DNA of 64,000 nucleotides from Amyelois transitella (GCF_032362555.1 NC_083524.1:668001-732000); one strand, 5' to 3'; shown: positions 51,895-63,080, counted from the stretch's first letter. Program-made: numbers and translations. Notes: generated from the sequence alone by a model not told the origin.

Positions 51895-52050
51895 AAGCGA
51901 AGGAAGTATGAAGAGATCGTGGCAAGTGGAAAGAGGTAGTCTCCGCCTACCCCTCCGGGAAAGAAGAGGTTTTTGTCCGTCCGTTTTTGTCACAATAAAT
52001 AAATAAATAAATAAAAATAAAAAGAGGCGTGAATTTATGTATGTATGTAC
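51895..52050 (+). mobile_element. LINE tail split by a tiny retro-insertion
   Basis: The LINE end GAAGCGAAGGAAGTATG to CCTCCGGGAAAGA is interrupted at 51971-52021 by TTTTTGTCCGTCCG and (AATA)n, flanked by AAGAGG on both sides, then resumes GCGTGAATTTATGTATG. Confidence 0.75.
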
Positions 52051-52132
52051 ATATTGCTTTCTCCGTAAGTTTTCAGTCCCATAATTCTGTTAGCGTTGTG
52101 TCATCTTAGGAAAGAAAATCATGTCAATGTAA

Positions 52133-52247
52133 TACATACACATAGTTACGTCTACATCCCTTGTAGACGGGGTAGACTGAAAGGCCACATTCAGCTGTAT
52201 GGCTTTATGATGGAATTGAGATTCAAATAGTGGCAGGTGGCTAGGTA
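52133..52247 (-). mobile_element. SINE-A tail half, old
   Basis: ACATACACATAGTTACGTC to CAGGTGGCTAGG. Confidence 0.7.
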
Positions 52248-52252
52248 ATAAA

Positions 52253-52340
52253 AATATGCAGGGATCGTGGCAAGTGGAAAGATGTCTCTGCCTACGCCTC
52301 CGTTTTTAGATATGTAAAGAGGCGCGATTTTATATATGTA
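52253..52340 (+). mobile_element. RTE-like LINE tail
   Basis: AATATGCAGGGATCGTGGC to GGCGCGATTTTATATATGT with a short substituted stretch (GTTTTTAGATATG). Confidence 0.7.
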
Positions 52341-52361
52341 ATCTATACTTATAATAATATT

Positions 52362-52572
52362 TATTTAAATTCTCGTGTCACAATGTTCGTTCTTGTCGTT
52401 CTCCAAAACGGCTTGACCGATTCTCATGAAATTTTGTGAGCACATCATAGAGTAGGTTTGAGAATCAGCCAACATCCAAATTTCATACCCCTTACTGATA
52501 AGGGTTGTCCACCCTTAACATTTTATTTAACTAGAAATTACGTTAATTACGTTTGCCGGGACAGTTAGTATA
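52362..52572 (+). mobile_element. Helitron-like element
   Basis: TCTCGTGTCACAATGTTCG to GTTTGCCGGGACAGTTAG; shares its body with 29125. Confidence 0.55.
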
Positions 52573-52795
52573 ATATAATATAACTTTTAAGATTATGTAC
52601 ATGAATTCTTAAAATCTTATCACTATACGTTGAAGGCCGGCGCACCCCGCCAAAAAATTCCAAACATCCTAATATTATTTAAATTATATATTAATAACCG
52701 TATGAAGATAACACAATTGTTAATTGACATTTTATTATTACCGATCCTGATTCGTGTCTCGAAGATTAATGTTATCACTAAGGAGAAATACTATT

Positions 52796-53086
52796 CAAAA
52801 GACCGTTGCCTCTGTTCACCCCGTAAGGGATAAAGACGTGATCATTGTATGTATGTAAAATGCTTTTCATAGAGCCTTTTGAACCGCTCCATATCTTTTC
52901 CATGAATGTCGTAATAGGAGACTAAGGGATAAGCTAATAAACTAAGGAATCCTAATATAGGCGATGGGCTAGCAACCTGTCACTATCTGTATCTCAATTC
53001 CATCATAAAGCAACACAGCTGATGAACATGGCCTTTCAATCTTTTCAAGACTGTAAGCTTTGTCTACCCCACAAGATAGCGAGACG
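52796..53086 (+). mobile_element. Two SINE-A pieces in tandem
   Basis: A tail scrap (52796-52858) is followed by a copy lacking its head and tail end (52871-53086). Confidence 0.75.
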
Positions 53087-53155
53087 CGTCCTACGCTACG
53101 TATTCCTGTACGTGGTCTCCACTCACATAATAAAAATAACGATTTATAAACTTAC

Positions 53156-53340
53156 TAGCGACCCGTCCCGGCTTCGCACGGGTGCAAAATTATAAATGTT
53201 ATTATACATAAAAACCTTCCTCTTGAATCACTCTACCTGTTACAAAAAACCGCATCAAAATCCGTTGCGCAATTTTAAAGATTTAAGCATACAGACAAAC
53301 AGACTAAAATAGCGACTTTGTTTTATACTATGTAGTGATA
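53156..53340 (-). mobile_element. Helitron-like element
   Basis: CTAGCGACCCGTCCCGGCTT to CTATGTAGTGA, with T and A flanks (plus view), as at 33661. Confidence 0.8.
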
Positions 53341-53412
53341 AGCACTGCAAATTGAAGAATATGCAAATATTTGGGAACTCGAATCCATATTCGTAGGGCC
53401 GACCAAAAAAAA

Positions 53413-54108
53413 AACCGGCCAAGTGCGAGTCGAACTCGCGCACGAATGGTTCCGTACCATCATCAAATTTGTAACTTACTTATTTATTTATTTAAATATT
53501 TATTTTTTATACACACGTTTCTACTATTTATTGTTATATATATATAGAGGGCGTGGTAGACCACCGCAGAGTTGGGAAACGACATCCGACGACACGGAGG
53601 CTGAGACTGGCACAAAATTGCCAAGAGTGAAAGAAGAGGGAAGAAGCCTATGTGCAAGACTGGATCCTCAAGAAGCCACCATGGTGATGATGATTTTTGA
53701 TATAACGGCAACGGAAATACATAATTTGTGAAAATATCAGTTTTCTAGCTATCACGGTTTATGAGATACAGCCTGATGACTGAGAGACGGACGGACAGAC
53801 AGCGGGGACTTAGGGTATACATACAATAGGGTATACATACACATACATATGATCACGTCTTTATCCCTACTGGGGTAGACAGAGCCGCCAGCCTTGAAAA
53901 GACTGATAGGCCACGCTCAGCTGCTCCATCTCTTTCCTACGGATGTCGTAAAAGGCGACTAAGGGCGGATGTCGTAAAGCTTATAAACTTGTGATTCCTT
54001 TTAGGCGGTGGGCTATCAACCTGTCACTATTTGAATCTCAATTCTATCACAATAGGATACCCTATTGTGATAGAATTGAGATTTTATCTTTTAGGTGTGG
54101 AACCCTAA
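53413..54108 (+). mobile_element. Abundant moth repeat, opened by nested insertions
   Basis: The left part CCGGCCAAGTGCGAGTCGAA to GGTTCCGTACCAT (53413-53460), the middle CTAGCTATCACGGTTTATGA to GACGGACGGACAGAC (53740-53800) and the right scrap GTGTGGAACCCTAA (54095-54108) belong to one lepidopteran repeat. A LINE C-terminal piece (about 53545-53690, GRGRPPQSWETTSDD) and SINE-A pieces (53831-54050) lie between them. Confidence 0.65.
53831..54050. mobile_element. SINE-A tail (-) joined to SINE-A middle (+)
   Basis: Antisense ATACATATGATCACG to CACGCTCAGCTG switches directly to sense CTCCATCTCTTTCC to CTCAATTCTATCAC, with a 12-base duplication (GGATGTCGTAAA). Confidence 0.75.
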
Positions 54109-54289
54109 TGTTGTTTAACCCCGGAACTTTGGGTTAAAAAAAAGACCGAAACTAAAAACCTGAATTTAATTAATAGAGGTCTTTTACCTTCCATATTTTG
54201 TTTGTTTATTATATTCTTTATTTTTAGGACTAAGTTTTGAACGGAGCTTCGCCCTCGTAAAAATTTCAAAACATGGGCCATATAAGATG

Positions 54290-54408
54290 TCTATCTATAT
54301 AAGTATTTATTATAAAATATAGTATCGTTGAGTTAGTATCTCGTAACACAAGTCTCGAACTTACTTCGAAGCTAACTTAATCTGTGTAATTTGTCCCGTA
54401 TATATATT
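54290..54408 (+). mobile_element. tRNA-derived SINE-B, 3' half
   Basis: CTATCTATATAAGTATTTAT to AATTTGTCCCGTATATAT. 54409-54892 after it shows nothing recognisable. Confidence 0.75.
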
Positions 54409-54892
54409 TATTTGTTTATTCATTTTTATTTAGACAACTTAATTTGTAAAAAGAGGACCGTCTCCAATCTCAGTTTAACAAACACTTTTCTATGTAACCG
54501 CATCGAAATCGGTCCAGTGGAACGCGAGATAATCAAACATACGTACATCAAACTAAGAAGAGAGAGAGAGAATCATCTTGGTCAAATAAAGAACCACCTA
54601 TTTTTTCCTGGTGGTTAAATAAGTACCTACTCAGAAGAAGCGGCGTGCAACAGCGAGTATGATTATAATTGTTTATGTTAAGGTAATATTACATTAATTT
54701 ATTACAGACCTTTGGTTAACGATCAACATACGGAAGTTACCTGATACTTAGGTTAGTACTAACAGTAATAAATATATAAATAAATATAACGAATATAATT
54801 TATTAACTTGACATGACCCCAAAATAAGTTTACATTGTAATAAGTAACTTCAATTAAGTTTTGGGCCAATTAAGAAACGAATTTTGAATCTA

Positions 54893-55139
54893 CATACATA
54901 CACACGTTTATATCCCTTGCGAGGTAGACTGAGCCAACAGTCTTAATAAGACTGAGAGGCAACGTTCAGAGCTGTATGGCTTCATGACGAAATTACGATT
55001 AAAATAGTGACAGGTTGCCAGCCCATCGCTTACTAGAGGAATCCCAAGTTTATAAGCCTATCCCTCAGTCATTTTTAACGACATCCATGGGACAGATACC
55101 AAGTGGTTCTATTCTAAAATGCCGGAAACCACACGGCAC
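54893..55139 (-). mobile_element. SINE-A, full length
   Basis: CTACATACATACACACG to CCGGAAACCACACGGCAC. Confidence 0.88.
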
Positions 55140-55420
55140 AATCAATCCTGCGCCACTATTTATATTATTTACGTTCAATATAAAAAAAAAAAAACAAGGA
55201 TGTAATCCCATATTCTGGCCAGAGTTACAAAGAATAACCATATGTGACACGTGACGCACTCCCAATTCTTAAGTCCATTTGCAAATTTTAACATAATCGC
55301 GATCTGAATCCTTAATTTCTTATTCTTTTATGAAGGAATACAAGGCGGTGCGCACACGCTAAATGTTTCCGTCTTGCACTGTCTATATTCTCTCCCACTC
55401 TCATTTTCATCATTCATTCG

Positions 55421-55673
55421 GTGCCGTGTGGTTCCCGGCACCAATAGAAAAAAGATCGACCACTCCATCTCTTTCCCATGGATGTTAAAAGCGACTAAGG
55501 GATAGGCTTATGAACTTGGGATTCACTTAGGCGACGAGCTTGCAACCTGTCACTTTATATGACTCTCAATTCTATCAGTAAGCCAAACAGTTGAACGTGG
55601 CCTCACAGTCTTTTCAAGACTGTTGGCTCTGTCTATCCCGCAAGGGATATAGACGTGACTGTATGTATGTATG
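55421..55673 (+). mobile_element. SINE-A, full length
   Basis: GTGCCGTGTGGTTCCCGGC to GACTGTATGTATGTATG. Confidence 0.9.
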
Positions 55674-56204
55674 ACTGACTATGTCTGCGTTCGGCCTAAG
55701 GGCGCTCGCGCACGTCACCATAAACGCGTCAAGTGCGCGGGCAAGACGAGCCACAATAAAAACAAATGCAGAGCAAGGGAGCGAATTATTACATGCGCAT
55801 GCGTCGCCCGCGACCGTGGCAGTGACTTTTGGAGATCACAAACAAAACAGTGCGTTTTCACTAAAGCATATCGCACGCAGATCTTTAATTCTAAATTGAA
55901 AAAAAAAAGTAGGTACCTAGTTAAAGGTACCTACCTACTGGAGTGCGCTTTCATTAGCGATATCGCACGTGATATATTGTTTTAATTTTCGAGAGAGAAA
56001 AGAGACCACGTCTGTGAACAGTGCTTTTCCATAATATATATCATAATCTGGTGCGTTTTGACTAACGATATTGTTAAAATCCGGCTTCAGCAATTAGAAG
56101 TAAATTTAAAAATAGCGTTCAAAATTACCCTTTATTCTATTTATACTTATAATTATTTTAACATTAACTTGTGATTTGAACTCGTGCCATACAATAATAT
56201 TAGG

Positions 56205-56300
56205 ATGAGTGCAATCATTTTGCGCGTATCGATAGTGTTGTGTCTGGGTGTGGTGTTAACAGATTCGCAAAGTTTGAGAAAGAAGATTTATATGACCGTG
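56205..56300 (+). CDS. Signal-peptide first exon, OBP-like gene 1 (partial)
   Basis: ATG starts a 32-codon frame: MSAIILRVSIVLCLGVVLTD (a clear signal peptide) then SQSLRKKIYMTV, followed at once by GTAAGT. It shares 19 of 32 residues and the splice position with the exon at 58566. The mature N-terminus, just before a first cysteine in the next exon, would suit an insect odorant-binding protein. No second exon for this copy was found in the window. Confidence 0.6.
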
Positions 56301-56335
56301 GTAAGTATTAAATTTGATATTTTTATAGATAAACT

Positions 56336-56473
56336 AGGGTAAAGGGTCAGGTCAAAAGTACCTGAAACCGCCGAGCTTGCATGAAGAGAGTTATGAATGT
56401 GGATGAAGCGAAGGAAGTATGCAGAGATCGTGGCAAGTGGAAAGGCGTGATTTTATATATGTATGTATGTATA
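56336..56473 (+). mobile_element. RTE-like LINE 3' end
   Basis: AAAGGGTCAGGTCAAAAGTA to GGCGTGATTTTATATATGTA; the segment encoding EVVSAYPSGKE is deleted. Confidence 0.8.
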
Positions 56474-56745
56474 AACTAGAGTACATACGCCTACGTCGTA
56501 CCTACGTCGTCCGCTTGAAACGACAATAACCGCTTACTTCCGTTCCTGCGGAAATTTCTGAAAATCCTCTCTTAGTGCACCCCAAGACAATGTTAGGAAT
56601 CTCGATTCTATAAGACGAATTTCAATTTTCTAGACCCAACGGTTTGCGCTGTATGTCGTACGTATGTCAGTCAGTCATTCAGTAACGGAAGATAATATCT
56701 ATATAGACAATAATAATATATATTTTATATATATATATATATGTA

Positions 56746-56885
56746 TGTAGATACAATCACGCCCTTTTCCCGCTAGGCAGAGCCTATAACTTACCCCTTA
56801 CTTTGATCACAGCAAACTCAATTCACTACATCTAGTTTAAGGACAATCCTGACCTGATTTTTTACCAAAACGTCCCCAATTTGGT
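56746..56885 (-). mobile_element. RTE-like LINE tail, very diverged
   Basis: ACAATCACGCCCTTTTCCCG, then ACCTGATTTTTTACCAAAAC and CCCCAATTTGGTCGAC. Confidence 0.5.
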
Positions 56886-57171
56886 CGACAACTAAAAATT
56901 TAATAGCATTTATATTTTTCAAAACTATGTTGTACAAAATAAACAATAATAACCTATTTTCCATGGGAAATAAGTACCCTCTAGATCTCTACTAAACAAA
57001 GAAGAAAGTTAAAATGGAATTGTGGTCGGATTGAGAACAGTTCTAAATTGCAATCGTGTTGCAAATTAAAATTTAAAATTAACTATAATATCTGCGCCGT
57101 TTTTTTTATAATGACTAATATGGGCTATTTCTGTAGGTAAAAAAAAAGTAAAAATATAGTCCTAATTATAG

Positions 57172-57674
57172 ACTTTAAATTCTCACAACACTGGTCACGA
57201 TAGGCGACAGCAGATGAAACGGCGCGATAAATACAAATGCAGCCCGACACAGGAGAGCATAGCGTTATACTCGTAGACGCACTTTCAGTTCGAGGGCGGC
57301 CGCGGCCGTGGCAGTGACAGTGACATTTGAAAACGACCCTAATTATTGTAGCCTCTGATTCGGTAAAATATTAAAAACATATATTTTTTTTGTAAGATTA
57401 TAATATACCGTATTATTTATAAAAAGAATCTTGTGAGATCTGGATCATCATAAAAAAAAAAATTACAATCTACACTAACTTACCACAAATTTGGTGAAAA
57501 AACAGTATTTATTTTTCTACGTGTAATTACAGACTTTAAATTCTGTGACATCACTGGTCACGCGTAACACAACAACAGATGAACCCGCCACAGGAGATTC
57601 GTTTACCTAATTATTGTAGCCTCTGATTCGATAAAATATCAAAAACATTTTTTTTTTGTAAGATTTAATATATC

Positions 57675-57712
<38 letters not shown>

Positions 57713-58065
57713 ATTCTTGTGCGAATCGGATCATAAAAAAAATTAACAATCTACACTAACTTACCACATATTTGGTAAAAACAAAGTACATTATATCCTA
57801 TTCGTAAAAATATTAAAAACATTTTTATTTGCAAGACTAACATTTATCGTATATATTTAAAAAGATTCTTGTGTCTTCTCTTTACACAAACTTACTACAT
57901 ATTTGGTAAAAAAAGTTTCTTTTTTTTCTACACATAATTACAGGCTTTAAATTCTGACATCACTGGTCACGTAATACAACAACAGATGAACCCGCCACAG
58001 AAGATACGTTCAGTTCGAGGGCGGTCGCGGCCGTGACAGTGACATTTGTAAACGACCCCTTTTGC
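57172..58065 (+). repeat. Irregular direct repeats between the two OBP-like exons
   Basis: TTTAAATTCT...CACTGGTCACG recurs at 57175, 57536 and 57946; AGTTCGAGGGCGG and CGCGGCCGTGGCAGTGAC at 57287 and 58009; ATTATTGTAGCCTCTGATTC at 57341 and 57611. A weaker relative lies at 55735-55860 (GACCGTGGCAGTGAC). Units are 360-410 bases with deletions. (AT)n fills 57676-57710. Confidence 0.8.
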
Positions 58066-58565
58066 GCGCGTTTCTAACCCGTAAATTCGGTACACGTAAA
58101 TATTTTTTTTTTAAACTTGTGGGTATTAGTTATTAAAGTTGGTCGGTCAAACGTCGGCAGCTATTATGAATACAACGATTCCAATTTTCTAGCATGATGA
58201 ACTTAGACCTTATCGGACAAAATTACTCGAATCATTAATTTTAATGTATTTTTTTAAATATAATTTTAACAACGAAAAAAGATACAGCATAAAGATTACA
58301 TAATGCTTTTGAAAATTATTTGCAGAACAGAAAATAAGATACCAATAATGATTATTTTTTAATATACATATTATAATTATGTCATTACAAGAATTAAAAA
58401 AAAAACAATAAAAAGTAGAAAAATATGTAAAAATCAATTCCATCATAAATTTTATTGCAGAATTGGATCATTTAATGAATTAATTTAAATAAGATATAAA
58501 TCTTACGATACTTAATACCATAAATTATAGTGAAATTAAACTATAGTGAAATCAAAAAGGACAAT

Positions 58566-58661
58566 ATGAATGTGTATATTTTCGTTGTTGCCATTGTGCT
58601 ATGTTTTGGTGTGATGCTGACAGATTCACAGGCCATGAAAAAAGAGGCCTACATGACAGTG
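58566..58661 (+). CDS. Signal-peptide first exon, OBP-like gene 2
   Basis: Thirty-two codons: MNVYIFVVAIVLCFGVMLTD, then SQAMKKEAYMTV and donor GTAAGT. It is a paralogue of 56205. GATATAAATC lies about 75 bases upstream, a possible TATA box. If spliced in phase 0 to 62948 it gives YMTV-ECGLQ, an odorant-binding-protein-like start. Confidence 0.6.
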
Positions 58662-58710
58662 GTAAGTAAAATTAAATGAGGGCTATATTTTTAAACTTAT
58701 TAAAACGCAG

Positions 58711-58893
58711 GCGAATAAGGGATAGACTAATAAACTTGGAATTCTTCTTCAAGGCGATGGGCCAACAACCTGTCACTATTTGAATCTCAATACTGCAGTT
58801 AAGCCAAACCGTTCAACGTGGCCAATCAGTCTTTTTAAGACTGTGGGCTCTGTCTACCCCGTAAGGGATATAGAAGTGAATATATGTATGTAT
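58711..58893 (+). mobile_element. SINE-A, 5'-truncated
   Basis: GCGAATAAGGGATAGACTAA to GAATATATGTATGTATT; in the intron after exon 58566. Confidence 0.85.
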
Positions 58894-59406
58894 TTAAACT
58901 TCTAAGAATACCATTTCTTGTTAGGGTAGTTGAAATTTGACATGAATATTTGTGTGTATGTTTAGGGATGCACTTTGACAATATTACCCCAAATTCAGGC
59001 TTACAATAATGTTATATGAATCTAATGATTATAAATAAATTAGCGTTAAGTTCTTTTATGTGACAATTTGTTATAAAATATTTAAAAACAAAATGTGAAT
59101 GAAACAACAATGCGTCCTTTTTAACAATACGAAAGACGGACGGACAAGAAGATTATAGTAATGTATCATGTGATAACTATATCATTATACTGAAGAGACA
59201 TCTCAATGATATTATGACGTCTGTACGTAATGAAAGATTTTCAGCTTCGCACGAAGATGTCACACTATGAAACGGTGATGAATATAAATTTTGAAATCTT
59301 ATTAATCAGAGCCGCATAATGCATTATTCTTTAATTTCCAGTTTTCAGAACAAATGAAGTACTGAAATAAAAATTTGAACTGAATTCAAAAATACATAAA
59401 CATAAC
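58894..59406. other. Intronic spacer, nothing recognised
   Basis: AT-rich. AATAAAAATTTGAACTG near 59365 is the only polyadenylation-like signal. Confidence 0.4.
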
Positions 59407-59660
59407 AAACATATGGTCACGTCTATATCCCTTGCGGGGTAGGCAGAGCCAACAGTCTTGAAAAGACTGAATGGCCACGTTCAGCTATTTGGCTTAATGA
59501 TAGAATTGAGATTCAAATAGTGACAGGTTGCTAGCCCATCGCCTAAAGAAGAATCCCAAGTTTGTAAGCCTATCCCTTAGTCGCCTTTTACGACATCCAT
59601 GGGAAAGAGATGGAGTGGTCCTACTCTTTTTTGTATTGGTGCCGGGAACCACACGGCACA
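59407..59660 (-). mobile_element. SINE-A, full length, near consensus
   Basis: ACATATGGTCACGTCTATAT to CCGGGAACCACACGGCAC. Confidence 0.92.
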
Positions 59661-59683
59661 TTAAAAAATTATGGGAAATTTCA

Positions 59684-59823
59684 ACATCACTTAATAATAG
59701 ACATATCTTTTTTTTATTTCACAACATTGGTTGACATCAAATAAATTACTAAAAACTAAGTTTACTGCCGCTTCCAAAGCGTCAGTGTAGAATAAGCGGT
59801 AACAAACTGCACCGTAGCATTTG
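59684..59823 (-). mobile_element. Retroelement 3' end (CACTGACGC family), antisense
   Basis: CATCACTTAATAATAGACAT to ACTGCCGCTTCCAAAGCGTC and GGTAACAAACTGCACCG. Confidence 0.6.
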
Positions 59824-59887
59824 CTTCAATCACGTCAACGAGGGAATATAAACCAAACAACTTATCATAAAAGTTCAATTATTCGTA

Positions 59888-60117
59888 CCTACATACCTAC
59901 TTACATAAAATCAAGTCTATATCCCTTGCGGGGTAGACAGAGCCGACAGTTTTTAAGACTAATAGGCCACGTTCAGCTGCTTGGCTAAATGATAGACATG
60001 AGATTCAAATAGTGACAGGTTGCTAGCCTGTCAAAGGAAGAATCCCAAGTTTATAAGCCTATCTAGAGATAGAGTGGTCCTATTCTTTTTCCTATTGGTG
60101 CCGGGAACCATACGGCA
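59888..60117 (-). mobile_element. SINE-A with a short deletion
   Basis: ACCTACATACCTACTTACAT to CCGGGAACCATACGGCA; the TAGTCGCCTTTTACGAC segment is missing. 60118-60505 beyond shows nothing recognised. Confidence 0.85.
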
Positions 60118-60505
60118 TTCGTACATAGTGGAAGAATCTAACATATATTGCCGACCTACCGTAGAAGTAGGATGATGAAGTGATGACAATAGAAGTCGCA
60201 ATAAACCCCACAAGACACCAGAATATGAATTGTCCAAGGTCCTTGAAGATGTTACTGAGAATAACAATAAAAATAGTTTAAATATTCAGTAGAACGGCCA
60301 GTGTTCAGACTGCACGGCGCATACTAAAATGGACGTTAAAACAAATATGATACAATTAAAAGTGGGGCGAGACTTCAAACCACCTTTTTAGGATAATTAA
60401 GTCTTGAGACTTGGGGATTTCAGAACTATAGAATTTTACCGTTAAATTGCAAGTGCAGATTTTTATCGTAAGGCAATTTTTACTCTTATCCTACTACTAT
60501 TATAA

Positions 60506-60702
60506 TCCTACTACTATTATAAAGGCGAAAGTTTGTATGGATGTTTGTTACTCTTTCACGCAAAAACTACTGAACCGATTACCATGAAATTTGGTATGTA
60601 GGTAGCTGAAGACCCAGAATAACACATAGGCTACTTTTTATCCCAGAGTTCCCGCGGGATTGATAGGGTTTCCATGCGGACGAAGTCGCGGGCGGCCTCT
60701 AG
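60506..60702 (+). mobile_element. Lep1-type Helitron-like element, young
   Basis: TCCTACTACTATTATAAAGG to GGGCGGCCTCTAG, 197 bp. It differs from 32267-32463 at one visible position. A partial repeat of its first 17 bases (60488-60504) lies just before it. Confidence 0.8.
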
Positions 60703-61294
60703 TTGGATAATATTTGGAGTATTTCTTTTCCCTCCATCGCACCACCAATCCATTCAACTGGGGTCTCTTTTTCACTTCAATAATTTCCTTATGACATAGA
60801 ACTATTTTGTGTTTGACACCAATAATCCGTTAGTAAAGTTTCTCAACCTTCAGTGTCCAAAGTTTTCTGAAACCTGAATAACCCAATCCAGGACTCATGG
60901 CAAGGCATATCCCGGGCTCGTCTCCAGAATGGTGAGGATGCAACCGGGACTTAAGCCAGGAGGAAGAAGACTATCCGAAGTTTTACCAAAATTCCGCGGT
61001 TGAGCAGGGAAAAATTTTTCAGACAGGATTTATATCCGAATGAATAATATGAAAGATAAATTATATGAACGGTCAAGATCAAGACTAACATTAAACGTAT
61101 GCTGATGTACATCATTTAAACATAAATCATAAAATGTATTGCAATTATAATGCAATTTTCCTGACTATTAGTTTTTCACACCTACGGGTGTATTATATTT
61201 GTATTCAAACTTATAGGTACAATACAAAAACAATTGACACAATAGTCTTTAATTGGTAACATTTACATAAAACATAGTTAAATTATATAATACT
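60703..61294. other. Spacer with a minor unnamed repeat
   Basis: 60877-60968 (ACCCAATCCAGGACTCATGG to AGCCAGGAGGAAGAAG) is the inverse of 37177-37290. Nothing coding. Confidence 0.45.
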
Positions 61295-61501
61295 AGAGGC
61301 CGCCCGCGACTTCGTCCGCATAGAAACCCTATCAATTCCGCGGGAACTCTGGGATAAAAAATAGCCTATATGTTAATCTGGATCTTCAGCTACCTAAATA
61401 CCAAATTTCATCGTAATCGGTTCGGTAGTTTTTGCGTGAAAGAGTAACAAACAGCCATCCTGACATACTCACAAACTTTCGCATTTTTAATATTAGTAGG
61501 A
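61295..61501 (-). mobile_element. Lep1-type Helitron-like element, older
   Basis: CTAGAGGCCGCCCGCGACTT to TTAATATTAGTAGGA, with the same T and A flanks. 61502-62251 after it is AT-rich; the hydrophobic frame at 62179 (DLIYCFAVVALIISWTFW) has no clear splice partner. Confidence 0.75.
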
Positions 61502-62251
61502 TCTTAAGGTGTTTCCAAGTAAAATGTTCCTTTTTAGCACTCATATTTCCATGGATCTCAATACAGTTTCAACAGCTTAACTAGAAGTATCTTTTAAACT
61601 ATGACGCAGTGCCAGTTCATTCCCAAAGGCTGAATCCACCTTTGACGTTGTAGGAAACGCGAAAAATCTAATTGTAATTCAGAATCCTCATGCGACTTTG
61701 TGACATAATGCGTATAAACGTGAACTGAATAACGCCGCTGGCCATTGTTCATCTTTTTATAGCCATTCACGTGACCTTGCGTCGTAAAAGCTTATTATGG
61801 ATGATAAGAAAGTACTTAATACACGCAACAGTAGTTAGAAATAAGAAAACACGTGCGTCCTGCAAATGGACGCTTGATTTAATGAAGTAGCAAAAGGAAA
61901 AGTGTTAAATCGAATGATGATTTGTACACGTGGTAAATATATGTGAAATTAACGCCGAAACTTTAGAAATGACGGACAATAGTTGGAAGTGCGAGCGTGA
62001 TTTTGAGTTCATTAAAAGAACAACTTTTTCAGTCTGTAATTCTTCTACCTACGCGGCGTTGAATTGTTGGAATTTGTAAAACTATAGATGCAAGGCCACG
62101 AAGTGTAGTAAATTTTTCAAAAGCATGCTCCGAGTCATTATGATAATAAATACGACTGAGTTAATGTTACTGAGAATATGAAGACAGATTTGATCTACTG
62201 TTTTGCCGTCGTGGCTTTAATAATATCTTGGACGTTCTGGATAAGAAAGGA

Positions 62252-62440
62252 TACATACATAACTACAATCACGCCTTTATCCCTTACATAGTAGACAGAA
62301 CTAACTGTCCCACATAGATTGATAGGCCACGTTCAGCTGTATGGCTTAAAGATGGAGTTGAGATTCAAATAGTTACAGGTTACTACGTTGCTAGCCCGTC
62401 GCCTAAAGAAGAATCCCAAGTTTATTAGCCTATGCCTTGA
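62252..62440 (-). mobile_element. SINE-A, diverged, head missing
   Basis: ATACATAACTACAATCACGC to TTATTAGCCTATGCCTTG; a head scrap (GTGTGATTCCTGGCAC) lies at 62525. Confidence 0.75.
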
Positions 62441-62589
62441 TTTTAAATCGTAAGCCCGTAGTATTAAGTAAGGACAAATAACGGTAAAAGTAGTAAAGCA
62501 GACAATACCATAAAGAGATTGAGTCGTGTGATTCCTGGCACTTCTCAATGTAGCCGAGATTAACACAAGGAAGAAGAATACCATAAAGA

Positions 62590-62744
62590 GATTACATACA
62601 TACATACGTTCAGCTATTTGGCTTAATGATAGAATTGAGATTCAAATAGTGACAGGTTGCTAGCCCATCGCCTAAAAAAGAATACCAAGTTTGTAAGCCT
62701 ATCCCTTAGTCGCCTTTTACGACAAAGGGATAGGCTTACAAATT
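62590..62744 (-). mobile_element. SINE-A, tail joined to middle, fold-back end
   Basis: ATACATACATACGTTCAGCT to CGCCTTTTACGAC, followed at once by AAAGGGATAGGCTTACAAA, the complement of TTTGTAAGCCTATCCCTT just upstream. Confidence 0.8.
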
Positions 62745-62947
62745 AATTACTAGATTACTAGATTTTTTTTATAAAGAGATTAAAGAGTTTTTTTAATATA
62801 ATTGAATGTTCTGAAATTCCACCGAAAGAACGCAAAGGTTGACTTCCTGTTCCTGATAACATCAAAGTAATGACACGTAAATAATATCCATTTAATAATG
62901 TAACTTCACTGCGTGGACAGAATATAATATTTGGTTAATTTTAATAG

Positions 62948-63046
62948 GAATGCGGATTACAGATTGATATCGGTCAGATGAACGATTACGTGGATGATGA
63001 TACTGAAGCTTTAGCAGATATAAATCAAAAATTTTGCGTTTACTGA
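62948..63046 (+). CDS. Possible second exon of an OBP-like gene
   Basis: After TTTTAATAG a phase-0 frame reads ECGLQIDIGQMNDYVDDDTE and ALADINQKFCVY, then TGA. Its two cysteines are 27 residues apart, within the C1-C2 spacing of odorant-binding proteins. The family would next need a cysteine three residues on (C-x3-C), but a stop comes first. So either the copy is broken, or the exon ends at an unrecognised donor near GTTTAC, or the match is chance. Confidence 0.4.
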   Translation, partial: ECGLQIDIGQMNDYVDDDTEALADINQKFCVY

Positions 63047-63080
63047 ATTGTATAAATGTAGTGTTGGATTTTTGATAGTA

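Noticed and set aside
55671..55985. 104-residue basic open frame after a SINE-A tail
   Set aside because: It begins in the SINE tail; the sequence is part of the irregular repeat family seen at 57.2-58.1 kb.
62179..62253. Third signal-peptide-like frame (MKTDLIYCFAVVALIISW)
   Set aside because: It lacks the conserved TDSQ and YMTV ends and a splice donor, and runs into a SINE-A.
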